From Bradyrhizobium lablabi (GTDB lineage Bacteria > Pseudomonadota > Alphaproteobacteria > Rhizobiales > Xanthobacteraceae): DNA of 64,000 bases. This document shows, one piece after another, positions 34,852-43,666 of the stretch (position 1 is its first letter; each line of letters opens with the position of its first letter). The translations under genes were made by a program, and so were the position numbers. A model generated the notes under the pieces. That model worked only from the letters and a program-made list of their open reading frames with translations, did no database searches and was not told the DNA's origin. Where the stretch lies: assembly GCF_018129385.1 (NCBI RefSeq), contig NZ_JAFCLN010000010.1, forward strand, positions 62,001 to 126,000. Reading direction: 5' to 3'.

Positions 34852-35652
34852 ATGGCCATGACCTCCTATCTGAAGCTCGACCACATCGACAAAACCTTCA
34901 CCCGCGGCAGCGCGACTACCGAGGTGTTGAAGGACATCAATCTGACGATCGAGATGGGCGAATACGTCTCGATCATCGGCCATTCCGGCTGCGGCAAATC
35001 CACGCTGCTCAACATCATCGCGGGCCTGACCACCGCAACGACCGGCGGCGTGCTGCTGGAAAACCGCGAGGTCAATTCTCCCGGACCCGATCGCGCGGTC
35101 GTGTTCCAGAATCACAGCCTGCTGCCCTGGCTGACGGTCTACGAGAACGTCAAGCTCGGCGTCGACAAGGTGTTTGCGTCCAGCAAGACCAGGGCCGAGC
35201 GCGATGCCTGGGTGATGCACAATCTCAACCTCGTGCAGATGGCCCATGCCAAGGACAAGCGTCCGTCGGAAATCTCCGGCGGCATGAAGCAGCGCGTCGG
35301 CATTGCGCGTGCGCTGGCGATGGAGCCGAAGGTGCTGCTGCTGGACGAGCCCTTCGGCGCGCTCGATGCGCTCACCCGCGCGCATCTCCAGGACTCCGTG
35401 ATGGCGCTGCATCAAAAACTCGGCAACACGATCCTGATGATCACCCACGACGTGGATGAGGCGGTGCTGCTGTCGGACCGCATCGTGATGATGACCAACG
35501 GCCCGAGCGCGCGCATCGGCGAGGTGCTGGAAGTGCCGCTGGCGCGTCCGCGCAAACGGCTCGAGCTCGCAACCAACGCCGCCTACCTCAAGTGCCGGCA
35601 GCGCGTGCTCGAATTCCTCTACGAGCGGCATCGTTTCGTGGAAGCGGCGTAG
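34852..35652 (+). CDS. nrtC: Nitrate ABC importer ATP-binding protein
   Basis: About 266 residues from the ATG at 34852 (AAGGA upstream). Walker A is GHSGCGKST, the Q-loop VVFQNHSLLPWLTVYENVKL, the signature ISGGMKQR, Walker B LLLDEPFGALDALTR, and the H-loop MITHDVDEAV. It is the single-domain NrtD/NrtC/SsuB type and lacks the regulatory C-terminal NrtA-like domain of cyanobacterial NrtC. The gene symbol follows the usual rhizobial naming. Confidence 0.9.
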   Translation: MAMTSYLKLDHIDKTFTRGSATTEVLKDINLTIEMGEYVSIIGHSGCGKSTLLNIIAGLTTATTGGVLLENREVNSPGPDRAVVFQNHSLLPWLTVYENVKLGVDKVFASSKTRAERDAWVMHNLNLVQMAHAKDKRPSEISGGMKQRVGIARALAMEPKVLLLDEPFGALDALTRAHLQDSVMALHQKLGNTILMITHDVDEAVLLSDRIVMMTNGPSARIGEVLEVPLARPRKRLELATNAAYLKCRQRVLEFLYERHRFVEAA

Positions 35653-35755
35653 GCATCATCCGGATCGAACCGTCATATCGCAAATTCAGATCGAACCATT
35701 GTTCCGTAAGTCGAGACCTAATGGCTCACCTTAAAGCATATCGAGGAGAGTTGAG

Positions 35756-36181
35756 ATGAATTCGGAAGAAGTGAAACTGGTTCAGGAGAGCTTTGCCAAG
35801 GTCGCGCCGATTTCAGAAGCGGCAGCGCAGATCTTCTACGATCGCCTGTTCGAAGTCGCCCCGCAGGTAAAGGCGATGTTTCCGGACGACATGAGCGAGC
35901 AGCGCAAGAAGCTGATGGCGACGCTCGCCGTCGTCGTTGGCGGTCTCGGCAATCTCCAATCGATCCTGCCCGCCGCCAGCGCACTCGCCAAGCGTCATGT
36001 CGCCTACGGCGCCAAGCCGGCACACTATCCGGTCGTTGGCGGCGCGCTGCTGTGGACGCTGGAAAAGGGGCTCGGTGAGGCCTGGACGCCGGATGTCGCC
36101 GCTGCCTGGACTTCGGCCTACGGAACGCTGTCCGGCTACATGATCTCGGAAGCTTACGGCACCGTGCAGGCTGCCGAGTAA
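35756..36181 (+). CDS. Single-domain haemoglobin of the nitrate cluster
   Basis: The protein has 141 residues of a three-on-three bacterial globin like the haem domain of flavohaemoglobin. Tyr28 (IFYDRLF) stands at B10 and His81 (AKRHVAYGAK) is the proximal ligand. No reductase domain is attached. A haemoglobin (Bjgb) encoded with a flavoprotein and the assimilatory nitrate reductase is described in Bradyrhizobium, where it detoxifies nitric oxide formed during nitrate use. GGAGAG precedes the ATG. The gene follows nrtC by 103 bp and leads the haemoglobin-flavoprotein-reductase set. Confidence 0.9.
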   Translation: MNSEEVKLVQESFAKVAPISEAAAQIFYDRLFEVAPQVKAMFPDDMSEQRKKLMATLAVVVGGLGNLQSILPAASALAKRHVAYGAKPAHYPVVGGALLWTLEKGLGEAWTPDVAAAWTSAYGTLSGYMISEAYGTVQAAE

Positions 36182-36191
36182 AGGAAATGAC

Positions 36192-37409
36192 GTGAGTGAG
36201 CCGCTCGTCATCGTCGGCAATGGAATGGCCGCCGCGCGTCTGGTCGATGAACTGTCGAAAGCAGCGCTCGGCCGCTACGCAATCGCCGTGATCGGTGACG
36301 AGCCGCGGCTCGCCTATAACCGCGTGCTGCTTTCCTCCGTGCTCGCGGGCGAAACCGCATCGCACGAGATCGAGCTGCGTCCGGCCTCATGGTGGCAGGA
36401 TCGCGGCGTCACGCTGAAATACGGCTGCATCGCCACCGAGATCGATGTAGGCCGGCGCGAGCTCAAGATCGAGAACGACGAGAGTATTTCGTTTTCCAAA
36501 TTGATCCTCGCGACCGGTTCAGCGCCGCTGCGGCTCAACGTGCCCGGCGCCGATCTCCCCGGCGTTCACACTTTTCGCGACAGCCGCGACGTCGACCTCC
36601 TGCTGACCTTGGCCGCGCAGAGGAAGCGCGTGGTCGTCGTCGGCGGCGGATTGTTGGGCCTCGAAGCGGCGTACGGTCTCGCCAAAGCCGGCGCGCCGGT
36701 GACGCTGATCCATCTGATGGACCGCCTGATGGAGCGCCAGCTCGATGCTCCGGCCGCGGAGCTCCTGAAGTCGCTGGTCGAGCGCAAGGGCATCAAGGTC
36801 GTGCTCAACGCCAACACCGCGCGCATCCATGGCGAGAGCTGCGTTACGGGCGTCGAACTCGCAGACGGCCGGAAGATCGATGCAGACGCCGTGATCTTTG
36901 CGGCCGGTATCCGCCCCAACATCGCGCTGGCGAAGGAGGCCGGCATCTCAGTCAACCGCGGCATCGTGGTGGACGACCATTTGCAGACCGCCGCGCCTGA
37001 CGTGTTCGCGATCGGCGAATGCGCCGAGCATCGCGGCACCTGCTACGGCCTGGTCGAGCCGGCCTATGAGCAGGCGAGGGTGCTGGCGCAGCATCTTGCC
37101 GGAAAGGATGCCCGCTATGCCGGCAGCGTGGTGTCGACCAACCTGAAGGTCTCCGGCGTCAGCGTATTCTCCGCCGGCGATTTCATGGGAACTGACGGCA
37201 GCGAGCAGATCGTTCTCAGCGATGTCAGGCACGGCACCTACAAGAAGCTGGTGATTTCGGAAGGAAAGCTCACCGGCGCGGTGCTCGTCGGCGATACATC
37301 AGACGCGCTCTGGTATCTCGAACTGATCCGCAACAAGACGCCCACCGCCCGTATCCGCGCCGACATGATGTTCGGCCGTTCGCTGGCGCTGGCTACAGAG
37401 GCGGCATGA
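36192..37409 (+). CDS. FAD/NAD(P)-dependent reductase of the nitrate cluster
   Basis: About 405 residues from the GTG at 36192 (AAGGAA upstream), 10 bp after the globin. It has the two dinucleotide folds of pyridine-nucleotide disulfide oxidoreductases: FAD at LVIVGNGMAAARLVDEL and NAD(P)H at VVVVGGGLLGLEAAYGLAKAG, plus VFAIGECAEH near the end. It resembles the N-terminal part of NirB without the siroheme and Fe-S domains. It likely passes electrons from NAD(P)H to the nitrate reductase, and perhaps to the globin, as proposed for the flavoprotein Flp of Bradyrhizobium. Confidence 0.88.
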   Translation: MSEPLVIVGNGMAAARLVDELSKAALGRYAIAVIGDEPRLAYNRVLLSSVLAGETASHEIELRPASWWQDRGVTLKYGCIATEIDVGRRELKIENDESISFSKLILATGSAPLRLNVPGADLPGVHTFRDSRDVDLLLTLAAQRKRVVVVGGGLLGLEAAYGLAKAGAPVTLIHLMDRLMERQLDAPAAELLKSLVERKGIKVVLNANTARIHGESCVTGVELADGRKIDADAVIFAAGIRPNIALAKEAGISVNRGIVVDDHLQTAAPDVFAIGECAEHRGTCYGLVEPAYEQARVLAQHLAGKDARYAGSVVSTNLKVSGVSVFSAGDFMGTDGSEQIVLSDVRHGTYKKLVISEGKLTGAVLVGDTSDALWYLELIRNKTPTARIRADMMFGRSLALATEAA

Positions 37410-37422
37410 TCCGGTTCGCGCC

Positions 37423-40128
37423 ATGACTGCCGTCGATCCCGCCCTTCGTATCACGCCCACCACCTGTCCCTATTGCGGCGTCGGCTGCGGCGTGCTCGCT
37501 ACGCCTGACGGCAGCGGCGGCGCGGCCATCGCGGGTGACCCCGAGCATCCCGCCAACTTCGGAAGACTGTGCTCGAAGGGCTCGGCACTCGGCGAGACGC
37601 TCCGTCTCGAGGACCGTCTGCTCTATCCGATGATCCGCTGTAGCAAGGGCACGCTGGAGCAGGTCGCCTGGAGCGATGCGCTCGACCATGTCGCGCACCG
37701 CTTCCAGCACATCGTCGCGCGCGATGGCCCGGGCGCGGTGGCGTTCTATCTCTCCGGCCAGTTGCTGACTGAGGACTATTACGTCGCCAACAAGCTGATG
37801 AAGGGTTTTGTCGGCAGCGCCAATGTCGACACCAATTCGCGGCTGTGCATGTCATCGTCCGTCGCCGGCCATCGCCGCGCCTTCGGCGCCGACACCGTGC
37901 CCGGCTGCTATGAGGATCTCGATGAAGCCGATCTCTTGGTGTTTGTCGGCTCCAACGCGGCGTGGTGTCATCCCGTGCTGTTCCAGCGCATGCTCGCCAA
38001 CAAGCAGAAGCGCGGCGCCCGCATGGTGGTGATCGATCCGCGCCGCACCGACACCGCGGGAGATGCCGACCTGTTCCTGGGCCTGAAGCCCGGCACCGAC
38101 AGCGCGCTGTTCGCGGGGCTGCTCGCTTACCTCGCCGACAACGGGCTGCTCGACCACGATTTCATCGCCCGCCACACCTCCGGTTTCGACGAGACGCTGG
38201 CGCGCGCCAAAAGCATGGCCGGCAGCGTGGCTGCCACCGCGCTGGCAACCGGCCTGGCCGAACAGGACGTCGCTGTCTTCTTCCAGATGTTCGCAAACAC
38301 GCCGCGCGTGGTCACGCTCTATTCGCAGGGCGTCAACCAGTCGGCGCAGGGCACCGACAAGGTCAATGCGATCGTCAACTGCCATCTCGCCACAGGCCGC
38401 ATCGGCAAGACCGGCGCCTCGCCATTCTCGCTGACCGGGCAGCCCAATGCGATGGGCGGCCGCGAGGTCGGCGGGCTCGCCAACCAGCTTGCCGCCCACA
38501 TGGCCTTCACGCCGCCGGACATCGACCGCGTGCGCCGGTTCTGGAAGGCGCCGCGCATCGCCACCCATGAGGGGCTGAAGGCGGTGCAGATGTTTCAGGC
38601 GATCGCGCGCGGCGAGATCAAGGCGCTGTGGGTGATGGGCACCAATCCCGCAGTCTCGCTGCCCGATGCTGACGGCGTGCGCGAGGCGCTGAAAAAACTC
38701 GATCTGTTCGTGATCTCCGAGAACGTCCGCTCCAACGACACCGTCAATGCCGGCGCGCATGTGCTGCTGCCGGCGCTGGCCTGGGGCGAAAAGTCCGGCA
38801 CGGTCACCAATTCGGAGCGCCGCATCTCGCGTCAGCGCGCCTTCCTGCCCGCGCCGGGCGAGGCGAGGCCCGACTGGTGGATCCTCAGTGAGGTCGCCAA
38901 ACGCCTCGGCTTCGGCGCGGCGTTCGATTTCAAATCCGCCGCCGACATCTTTCGCGAGCACGCCGCACTCTCGGCTTTCGAGAACAACGGCAACCGCGAT
39001 TTCGACATCGGCGCGCTGAAGGCGGTGTCGGACGAGGGCTTTGACCTGATGGCGCCGGTGCAATGGCCGATCCGCGCGGGCGAACAGCCGCAGGCGCGCT
39101 TCTTCTCTGAAGGCGGCTTCTTCTCCAACGACCGCCTGGGCCGCTTCGTCGCGCCGGAAATGCCGTCGCTGCGCACCGAGACCAGCGCGTCGCGCCCGCT
39201 GCGCCTCAACACCGGCCGCATCCGCGACCAGTGGCACACCATGACGCGTACGGGATTAAGCCCGCGGCTCGGCGCGCATCTGCCCGAGCCGTTCGTCGAG
39301 GTGCATCCGGACGATGCGCTGCGCTTCGGCGTTTCCGACGGCAGCTTTGCGCGCGTCACCACCGATTACGGCCAGTGCACGCTGAAAGTCGTGGTCAGCG
39401 AGCGCCAGCAGCGCGGCATGTTGTTCGCGCCGATCCACTGGAGCGAAGCCAACGCCACCAGCGCGCGCGTCGGCGCGCTGGTAGCGCCGTTCACCGATCC
39501 CTTTTCCGGCCAGCCCGAGAACAAGGCGACCCCGGCCTCGATCGCGCCGTACGAATACGTGTTCAGTGGCTTCGTCCTGTCGCGCACGCCCCTCGAACTG
39601 CCGGCGCATGCCTGGTGGGCGCGCGTGGCAGTGACCGGCGGCCATGGCTATCTGTTCGCCGACAATGCCGATCTGCTGGGCTGGCAGGACTGGCTGCGCG
39701 CGAGCTGCGGCGACGACATCGCCGAATTCAGGGATTTTGGCGGCGGCGTCTATCGCGGCGCATCCTTTGCGGGCGAACGGATCGAAACATGCCTGTTCAT
39801 CGGCCCCGCCCATGATGCCGGCGACTGGAATGTGGTGAAGGGCTTGTTCGCGTCGGATGCGCTGTCAAGCGAACAGCGCCGCATGCTGCTGTCAGGCAAA
39901 TCCACCGACGGCCTCGCCAGCGCCGGGCCGATTGTCTGCGCCTGCTTCGGCGTCGGCCGCACCACCATCTGCGATACCATCGCCTCGGGCGCGTGCACGC
40001 CGGCCGAGATCGGCGCAAAGCTGAAAGCCGGCACCAATTGCGGGTCCTGCATCCCCGAGCTGAAGCGGTTGATCGCGCAGACGGGTACGGCCGATTCCGG
40101 ACAGCGGAAAGTCGCCGCGGCGAATTGA
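37423..40128 (+). CDS. Assimilatory nitrate reductase, molybdopterin catalytic subunit with BFD-like C-terminus
   Basis: The protein has 901 residues. The N-terminal [4Fe-4S] site is Cys15, Cys18, Cys22 and Cys50 (TTCPYCGVGCGV). The bis-MGD molybdopterin domains follow with MSSSVAGHRRAFGAD, FVGSNAAWCHPV, SQGVNQSAQGTDKVNAI and TGRIGKTGASPFSLTGQPNA. The dinucleotide-binding domain is at about 590-700. A BFD-like [2Fe-2S] domain closes the protein with Cys839, Cys841, Cys873 and Cys876. It reduces nitrate to nitrite in the cytoplasm with electrons from the upstream flavoprotein. It is the last gene of the cluster. Confidence 0.94.
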   Translation: MTAVDPALRITPTTCPYCGVGCGVLATPDGSGGAAIAGDPEHPANFGRLCSKGSALGETLRLEDRLLYPMIRCSKGTLEQVAWSDALDHVAHRFQHIVARDGPGAVAFYLSGQLLTEDYYVANKLMKGFVGSANVDTNSRLCMSSSVAGHRRAFGADTVPGCYEDLDEADLLVFVGSNAAWCHPVLFQRMLANKQKRGARMVVIDPRRTDTAGDADLFLGLKPGTDSALFAGLLAYLADNGLLDHDFIARHTSGFDETLARAKSMAGSVAATALATGLAEQDVAVFFQMFANTPRVVTLYSQGVNQSAQGTDKVNAIVNCHLATGRIGKTGASPFSLTGQPNAMGGREVGGLANQLAAHMAFTPPDIDRVRRFWKAPRIATHEGLKAVQMFQAIARGEIKALWVMGTNPAVSLPDADGVREALKKLDLFVISENVRSNDTVNAGAHVLLPALAWGEKSGTVTNSERRISRQRAFLPAPGEARPDWWILSEVAKRLGFGAAFDFKSAADIFREHAALSAFENNGNRDFDIGALKAVSDEGFDLMAPVQWPIRAGEQPQARFFSEGGFFSNDRLGRFVAPEMPSLRTETSASRPLRLNTGRIRDQWHTMTRTGLSPRLGAHLPEPFVEVHPDDALRFGVSDGSFARVTTDYGQCTLKVVVSERQQRGMLFAPIHWSEANATSARVGALVAPFTDPFSGQPENKATPASIAPYEYVFSGFVLSRTPLELPAHAWWARVAVTGGHGYLFADNADLLGWQDWLRASCGDDIAEFRDFGGGVYRGASFAGERIETCLFIGPAHDAGDWNVVKGLFASDALSSEQRRMLLSGKSTDGLASAGPIVCACFGVGRTTICDTIASGACTPAEIGAKLKAGTNCGSCIPELKRLIAQTGTADSGQRKVAAAN

Positions 40129-40199
40129 TCCGTCATTGCGCGCGAAGCGAACCCGAGGACTTTCGCGCGCCGTTCGTCTAGACTCGTCCCCGACAAACT

Positions 40200-41054
40200 T
40201 TGGACGAGCCAATCGTGCGACAAAATCCATTCGGCGAGGGCGGCCCAAACGTTTCCGTGATCGGGCAGGGCACCTGGTATCTCGACCATGGCGACCGCAA
40301 GCGCGCGATTGCGGCGCTTCAGCGCGGCATCGAAGCCGGCATGACCCATATCGATACCGCCGAGATGTATGGCGATGCCGAGCTCGTCATCGCCGACGCC
40401 ATCGCTGGAAAACGCGACGGCCTGTTCCTGGTCTCAAAAGTGCTGCCGAGCAACGCCTCGCGCCGCGGCACCATCACCGCCTGCGAGCGCTCGCTGAAGC
40501 GGCTGAAGACCGATCATCTCGATTGTTATCTCTTGCACTGGCGCGGCTCCTATCCGCTGGAGGATACGGTGGCGGCATTCGAGGAACTGATTGCGGCCGG
40601 AAAAATCCGCTCCTGGGGCGTCAGCAATTTCGACGCCGACGATCTCGACGAACTGCTTGCCGTGTCGGGCCAAGGCAGGATCGCCTGCAACCAGGTGCTC
40701 TATCATTTGCAGGAGCGCGCGATCGAGCACGCCGTGATCCCCTGGTGCGAGCGGCATGGCGTTGCCGTCGTCGCTTATTCGCCGTTCGGTCACAATGATT
40801 TTCCCTCGGTCCGCAGCGAAGGCGGCGAGGTGTTGCAATCGATCGCTGACGCGCACAAGGCCACACCGCGCCAGGTCGCGCTGAGCTTTCTCGCGCGTGC
40901 GCCGTCCGTATTTCCGATTCCAAAAGCTTCAACCGCCGACCACGCGGCGGAGAACGCCGCGGCAGGCGATCTCGTGCTCAGCGCGAGCGAGATTTCCGCG
41001 CTCGACAAGGCGTTTCCGCGCGGGCCAAAGCCATGCAGCCTGCCGATGCTCTAG
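40200..41054 (+). CDS. Aldo/keto reductase
   Basis: About 284 residues if the TTG at 40200 is used; a GTG at 40215 with GGACGAG upstream is equally possible. The TIM barrel shows the catalytic Asp and Tyr in HIDTAEMYGDAELVIADAI, the Lys in FLVSKVLPSN, and His in CYLLHWRGSYP. The cofactor end reads FPIPKASTADHAAEN, as in bacterial NADPH-dependent reductases. It reduces aldehydes, ketones or sugars. It is 71 bp after the nitrate reductase and probably not part of that pathway. Confidence 0.9.
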   Translation: MDEPIVRQNPFGEGGPNVSVIGQGTWYLDHGDRKRAIAALQRGIEAGMTHIDTAEMYGDAELVIADAIAGKRDGLFLVSKVLPSNASRRGTITACERSLKRLKTDHLDCYLLHWRGSYPLEDTVAAFEELIAAGKIRSWGVSNFDADDLDELLAVSGQGRIACNQVLYHLQERAIEHAVIPWCERHGVAVVAYSPFGHNDFPSVRSEGGEVLQSIADAHKATPRQVALSFLARAPSVFPIPKASTADHAAENAAAGDLVLSASEISALDKAFPRGPKPCSLPML

Positions 41055-41057
41055 CTT

Positions 41058-41240
41058 CTTCTCCCTCTCCCCGCTCTCTTGTCCGCCGAAGCCCGCCTTC
41101 GGGCGAAGGCGGATGCGGGGAGAGGGTAGGGTGAGGGGCTCTCTCCGCGAACGCTGCGGCCTGTTGATGGACCTGTACCCCCTCACCCGGAATTCGCGCT
41201 TCGCGCAAATTCCGACCTCTCCCCGCAAGCGGGGCGAGGT
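41058..41240. repeat. CCCTCTCCCC/GGGGAGAGGG intergenic repeat
   Basis: The space after the aldo/keto reductase is filled by mirrored CTCCCTCTCCCCGC and GCGGGGAGAGGGT arms, then CCCCTCACCC and a small ACCTCTCCCCGCAAGCGGGG hairpin. This composite palindrome is a frequent intergenic type in Bradyrhizobiaceae and likely ends the transcript. Confidence 0.65.
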
Positions 41241-41413
41241 TTAAGGGCGCATCGCGTCACATCGGTGCAATGGGCGGAACACGTTGCTTAACAAAGTGTT
41301 GCAGCGCCGCAATCGCGCATATCGGCATCCCGCTGGCGTGCCTTGTGGATTCGGCGCATTTGGCGTTTTGTAGACGCTCGCCCTTGAGTCGAATTGCTGC
41401 CTTCGAGATTGCC

Positions 41414-42403
41414 GTGAATCCGCCTATCGCCACAGCCGCCAGGCTGGACAGCGACCCCATCCTGTTGCCCGAAAAGAAGTCGACGCAGCGCAAAGCACCC
41501 GCGCGCGCCGACCGTCCGTTCAAGGGCATTGCGCTGATCCTCGCCTCGACGGTGTTCCTGGGCTGCTCCGACGTCACGGCGAAATATCTCTCCGCGAGCT
41601 TGCCGTCGATCGAGATCGCCTGGATCAGGTTCCTGGTGTTCGCGCTGATCATGATTCCCGCGATGATTCCCGGCTCACCGCTTTACGCGATGCAGACGCA
41701 GCGGATGGGCCTGCACCTGTTGCGCGGCGCCACACTCGTCGGCTCCTCGCTGTTCTTCATCTCCGGCCTGCGATTCCTTCCGATCGCGGAAGCTTCCGCC
41801 ACCGGCTTCATCGCGCCGCTGTTCGTCACCGCGCTCTCGGTGATCTTCCTCAGCGAAAAGGTCGGCATGCGCCGATGGGCGGCGACCGCGGTGGGGCTGC
41901 TTGGCGTCGTCATCATCCTGCGCCCGGGCACGTCGGCGTTTCATCCTGCGGCGATCTTTCCGATCGTCTCGGCGCTGGCATGGGGCTGCACGCTGATCAT
42001 GACGCGCATGATGAGCGGCACCGAACGCGCCATCACGACGATGACCTACTCCGCCATCGCCGGCGTCTGCATTCTCACCGCGCTGGTGCCGTTCGTGTGG
42101 GTGACACCGACCTGGCAGGACATCGCATTCGGCGTTCTGATCGGCGTCACCTCCACCGCGGGCCAATGGATCGTCGTGCTGGCGTTCCGCTACGCCGATG
42201 CATCGGTGCTCGCGCCGTTCCAGTACACGCAACTGCTGTGGGTCAGCATCCTCGGCTTCATCGTGTTCGGCGAAGTGCCCGATGTCTGGACCGTCACCGG
42301 CGCCGCCTTCATCGTCGCCAGCGGTCTCTACATCGCCCATCGCGAGCGGGTGCGCCGGTCGCAACTGCTCCAGCTCGCGGGCGAGACGTCGCCGAACGCC
42401 TGA
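41414..42403 (+). CDS. DMT-superfamily (EamA) membrane transporter
   Basis: About 329 residues from the GTG at 41414; the frame extends to 41270 but that part reads into the spacer and lacks a ribosome site. Ten helices in two EamA repeats are seen, beginning IALILASTVFLGCSDVTAKY and, in the second half, IFPIVSALAWGCTLIMTRMM. EamA proteins move metabolites or act as exporters. The substrate is unknown and no neighbour helps. Confidence 0.85.
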   Translation: MNPPIATAARLDSDPILLPEKKSTQRKAPARADRPFKGIALILASTVFLGCSDVTAKYLSASLPSIEIAWIRFLVFALIMIPAMIPGSPLYAMQTQRMGLHLLRGATLVGSSLFFISGLRFLPIAEASATGFIAPLFVTALSVIFLSEKVGMRRWAATAVGLLGVVIILRPGTSAFHPAAIFPIVSALAWGCTLIMTRMMSGTERAITTMTYSAIAGVCILTALVPFVWVTPTWQDIAFGVLIGVTSTAGQWIVVLAFRYADASVLAPFQYTQLLWVSILGFIVFGEVPDVWTVTGAAFIVASGLYIAHRERVRRSQLLQLAGETSPNA

Positions 42404-42484
42404 TGTCATCCGCTTCCATGCCATGACGCGCTGTTCGCGGGCACTCTCTGTGCTAAGAGAGTGAAAAACCTGCGGAGGAAACGC

Positions 42485-43564
42485 ATGCGCGCCGCCATTT
42501 TCCGAAACGGCCAGATCGTCGTCGATCATCTGCCGGAGCCGAAGCCCGGAGCCGGGCAGGTGCTGGTGAAATCGCTTGCCTGCGGCATTTGCGGGTCTGA
42601 CCTGCATGCGCGCCAGCACGCCTACCGCATGGCCGATCTCGCAAAGCACACCGGCCGCCAGCCGATGGATCTGTCGCGCGATATCGTGTTCGGCCATGAA
42701 TTCTGCTGCGAGGTGCTCGACCACGGGCCTGCCACCGAGCGGAAGCTCGAGCCCGGCACAAGAGTGTGCTCGATTCCGGCGCTGATCACGGCCGAGGGCC
42801 CGCGCGGCATCGGCTATTCCAACGACCATGTCGGCGCCTATGCCGAGCGCATGCTGCTGAGCGAAGCCCTGCTGCTGGAAGTGCCGAACGGCCTTGCCGC
42901 CGAGCACGCCGCGCTGACCGAGCCGCTCGCCGTCGGCGTACACGCGGTCGCCAAGGCCAATATCAGGGGCGACGAGGTGCCGCTGGTGATCGGCTGCGGC
43001 CCGGTCGGCCTCGCCGTGATCGCGGCACTGAAGATCAAGGGCATCGGCCCGATCATCGCGGCGGACTATTCGCCGAAGCGACGCGCGCTCGCCGAAAGGC
43101 TCGGCGCCGACGTCGTGGTCGATCCCGCCAAATCGCAGCCGTATCAGACCTGGGCCGAGCACGCCCAGATGACGTCGGAGCAGAAGGCAGCGCGCCCGCC
43201 GTTCCAGGCATGGCTGCCGGCGCTGAAACCCGCACTGATCTTCGAATGCGTCGGCATTCCCGGCCTGATCCAGCAGGTCTTCGAGGGCGCGCCGCGCGAT
43301 GCCCGCATCGTCGTGGTCGGCGTCTGCATGGAAACCGACCGTTCCGAGCCGATGCTCGGCATCCTGAAGGAGCTGAATGTGCAATATGTGCTGGGCTACA
43401 CCCCGGAGGAATATGCCTGGTCGCTGCGCCTGATCGCAGAAGGGCAGGTCGATGCCGCCTCGCTGGTGACTGGGCAAATCGGAATCGACGGCGTCGCGCA
43501 GGCCTTCGCCGATCTCGCCAATCCGGAGCAGCACACCAAGATCATTGTGGAGCCGTGGCGGTAA
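42485..43564 (+). CDS. Medium-chain alcohol dehydrogenase without structural zinc site
   Basis: About 359 residues from the ATG at 42485, with a strong GGAGGAA. Catalytic-zinc residues Cys36 (GICGSDLHA) and His71-Glu72 (FGHEFCCEV) are present, and the Rossmann motif is VIGCGPVGLAVIAALKIKG. The four-cysteine structural-zinc lobe is missing; the region reads GTRVCSIPALITAEG. It may oxidise a polyol or sugar acid, as the next gene (a FAH-family enzyme) would fit a sugar-acid pathway. That is inference. Confidence 0.87.
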   Translation: MRAAIFRNGQIVVDHLPEPKPGAGQVLVKSLACGICGSDLHARQHAYRMADLAKHTGRQPMDLSRDIVFGHEFCCEVLDHGPATERKLEPGTRVCSIPALITAEGPRGIGYSNDHVGAYAERMLLSEALLLEVPNGLAAEHAALTEPLAVGVHAVAKANIRGDEVPLVIGCGPVGLAVIAALKIKGIGPIIAADYSPKRRALAERLGADVVVDPAKSQPYQTWAEHAQMTSEQKAARPPFQAWLPALKPALIFECVGIPGLIQQVFEGAPRDARIVVVGVCMETDRSEPMLGILKELNVQYVLGYTPEEYAWSLRLIAEGQVDAASLVTGQIGIDGVAQAFADLANPEQHTKIIVEPWR

Positions 43565-43567
43565 TTC

Positions 43568-43649
43568 GTAGGGTGGGTTAGCCGAAGGCGTAACCCACCG
43601 TCTGCGTGGCTATCAAAGCGGTGGGTTACGCTTCGCTAACCCACCCTAC
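43568..43649. repeat. GTAGGGTGGGTTAGC palindromic repeat
   Basis: GTAGGGTGGGTTAGC-CGAAGGCGT-AACCCACC in the left half is mirrored by GGTGGGTTACGCTTCGC then TAACCCACCCTAC. The whole can fold into one long stem between the dehydrogenase stop and the ribosome site of the next gene. Confidence 0.75.
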
Positions 43650-43666
43650 AAAAGAGGGGGAATCGA

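Noticed and set aside
41675..43534. A 619-codon open frame on the minus strand
   Set aside because: It runs antisense through the DMT transporter and the alcohol dehydrogenase, both with clear motifs. Its sequence is low-complexity His/Arg/Asp-rich, typical of the complement of GC-rich genes.
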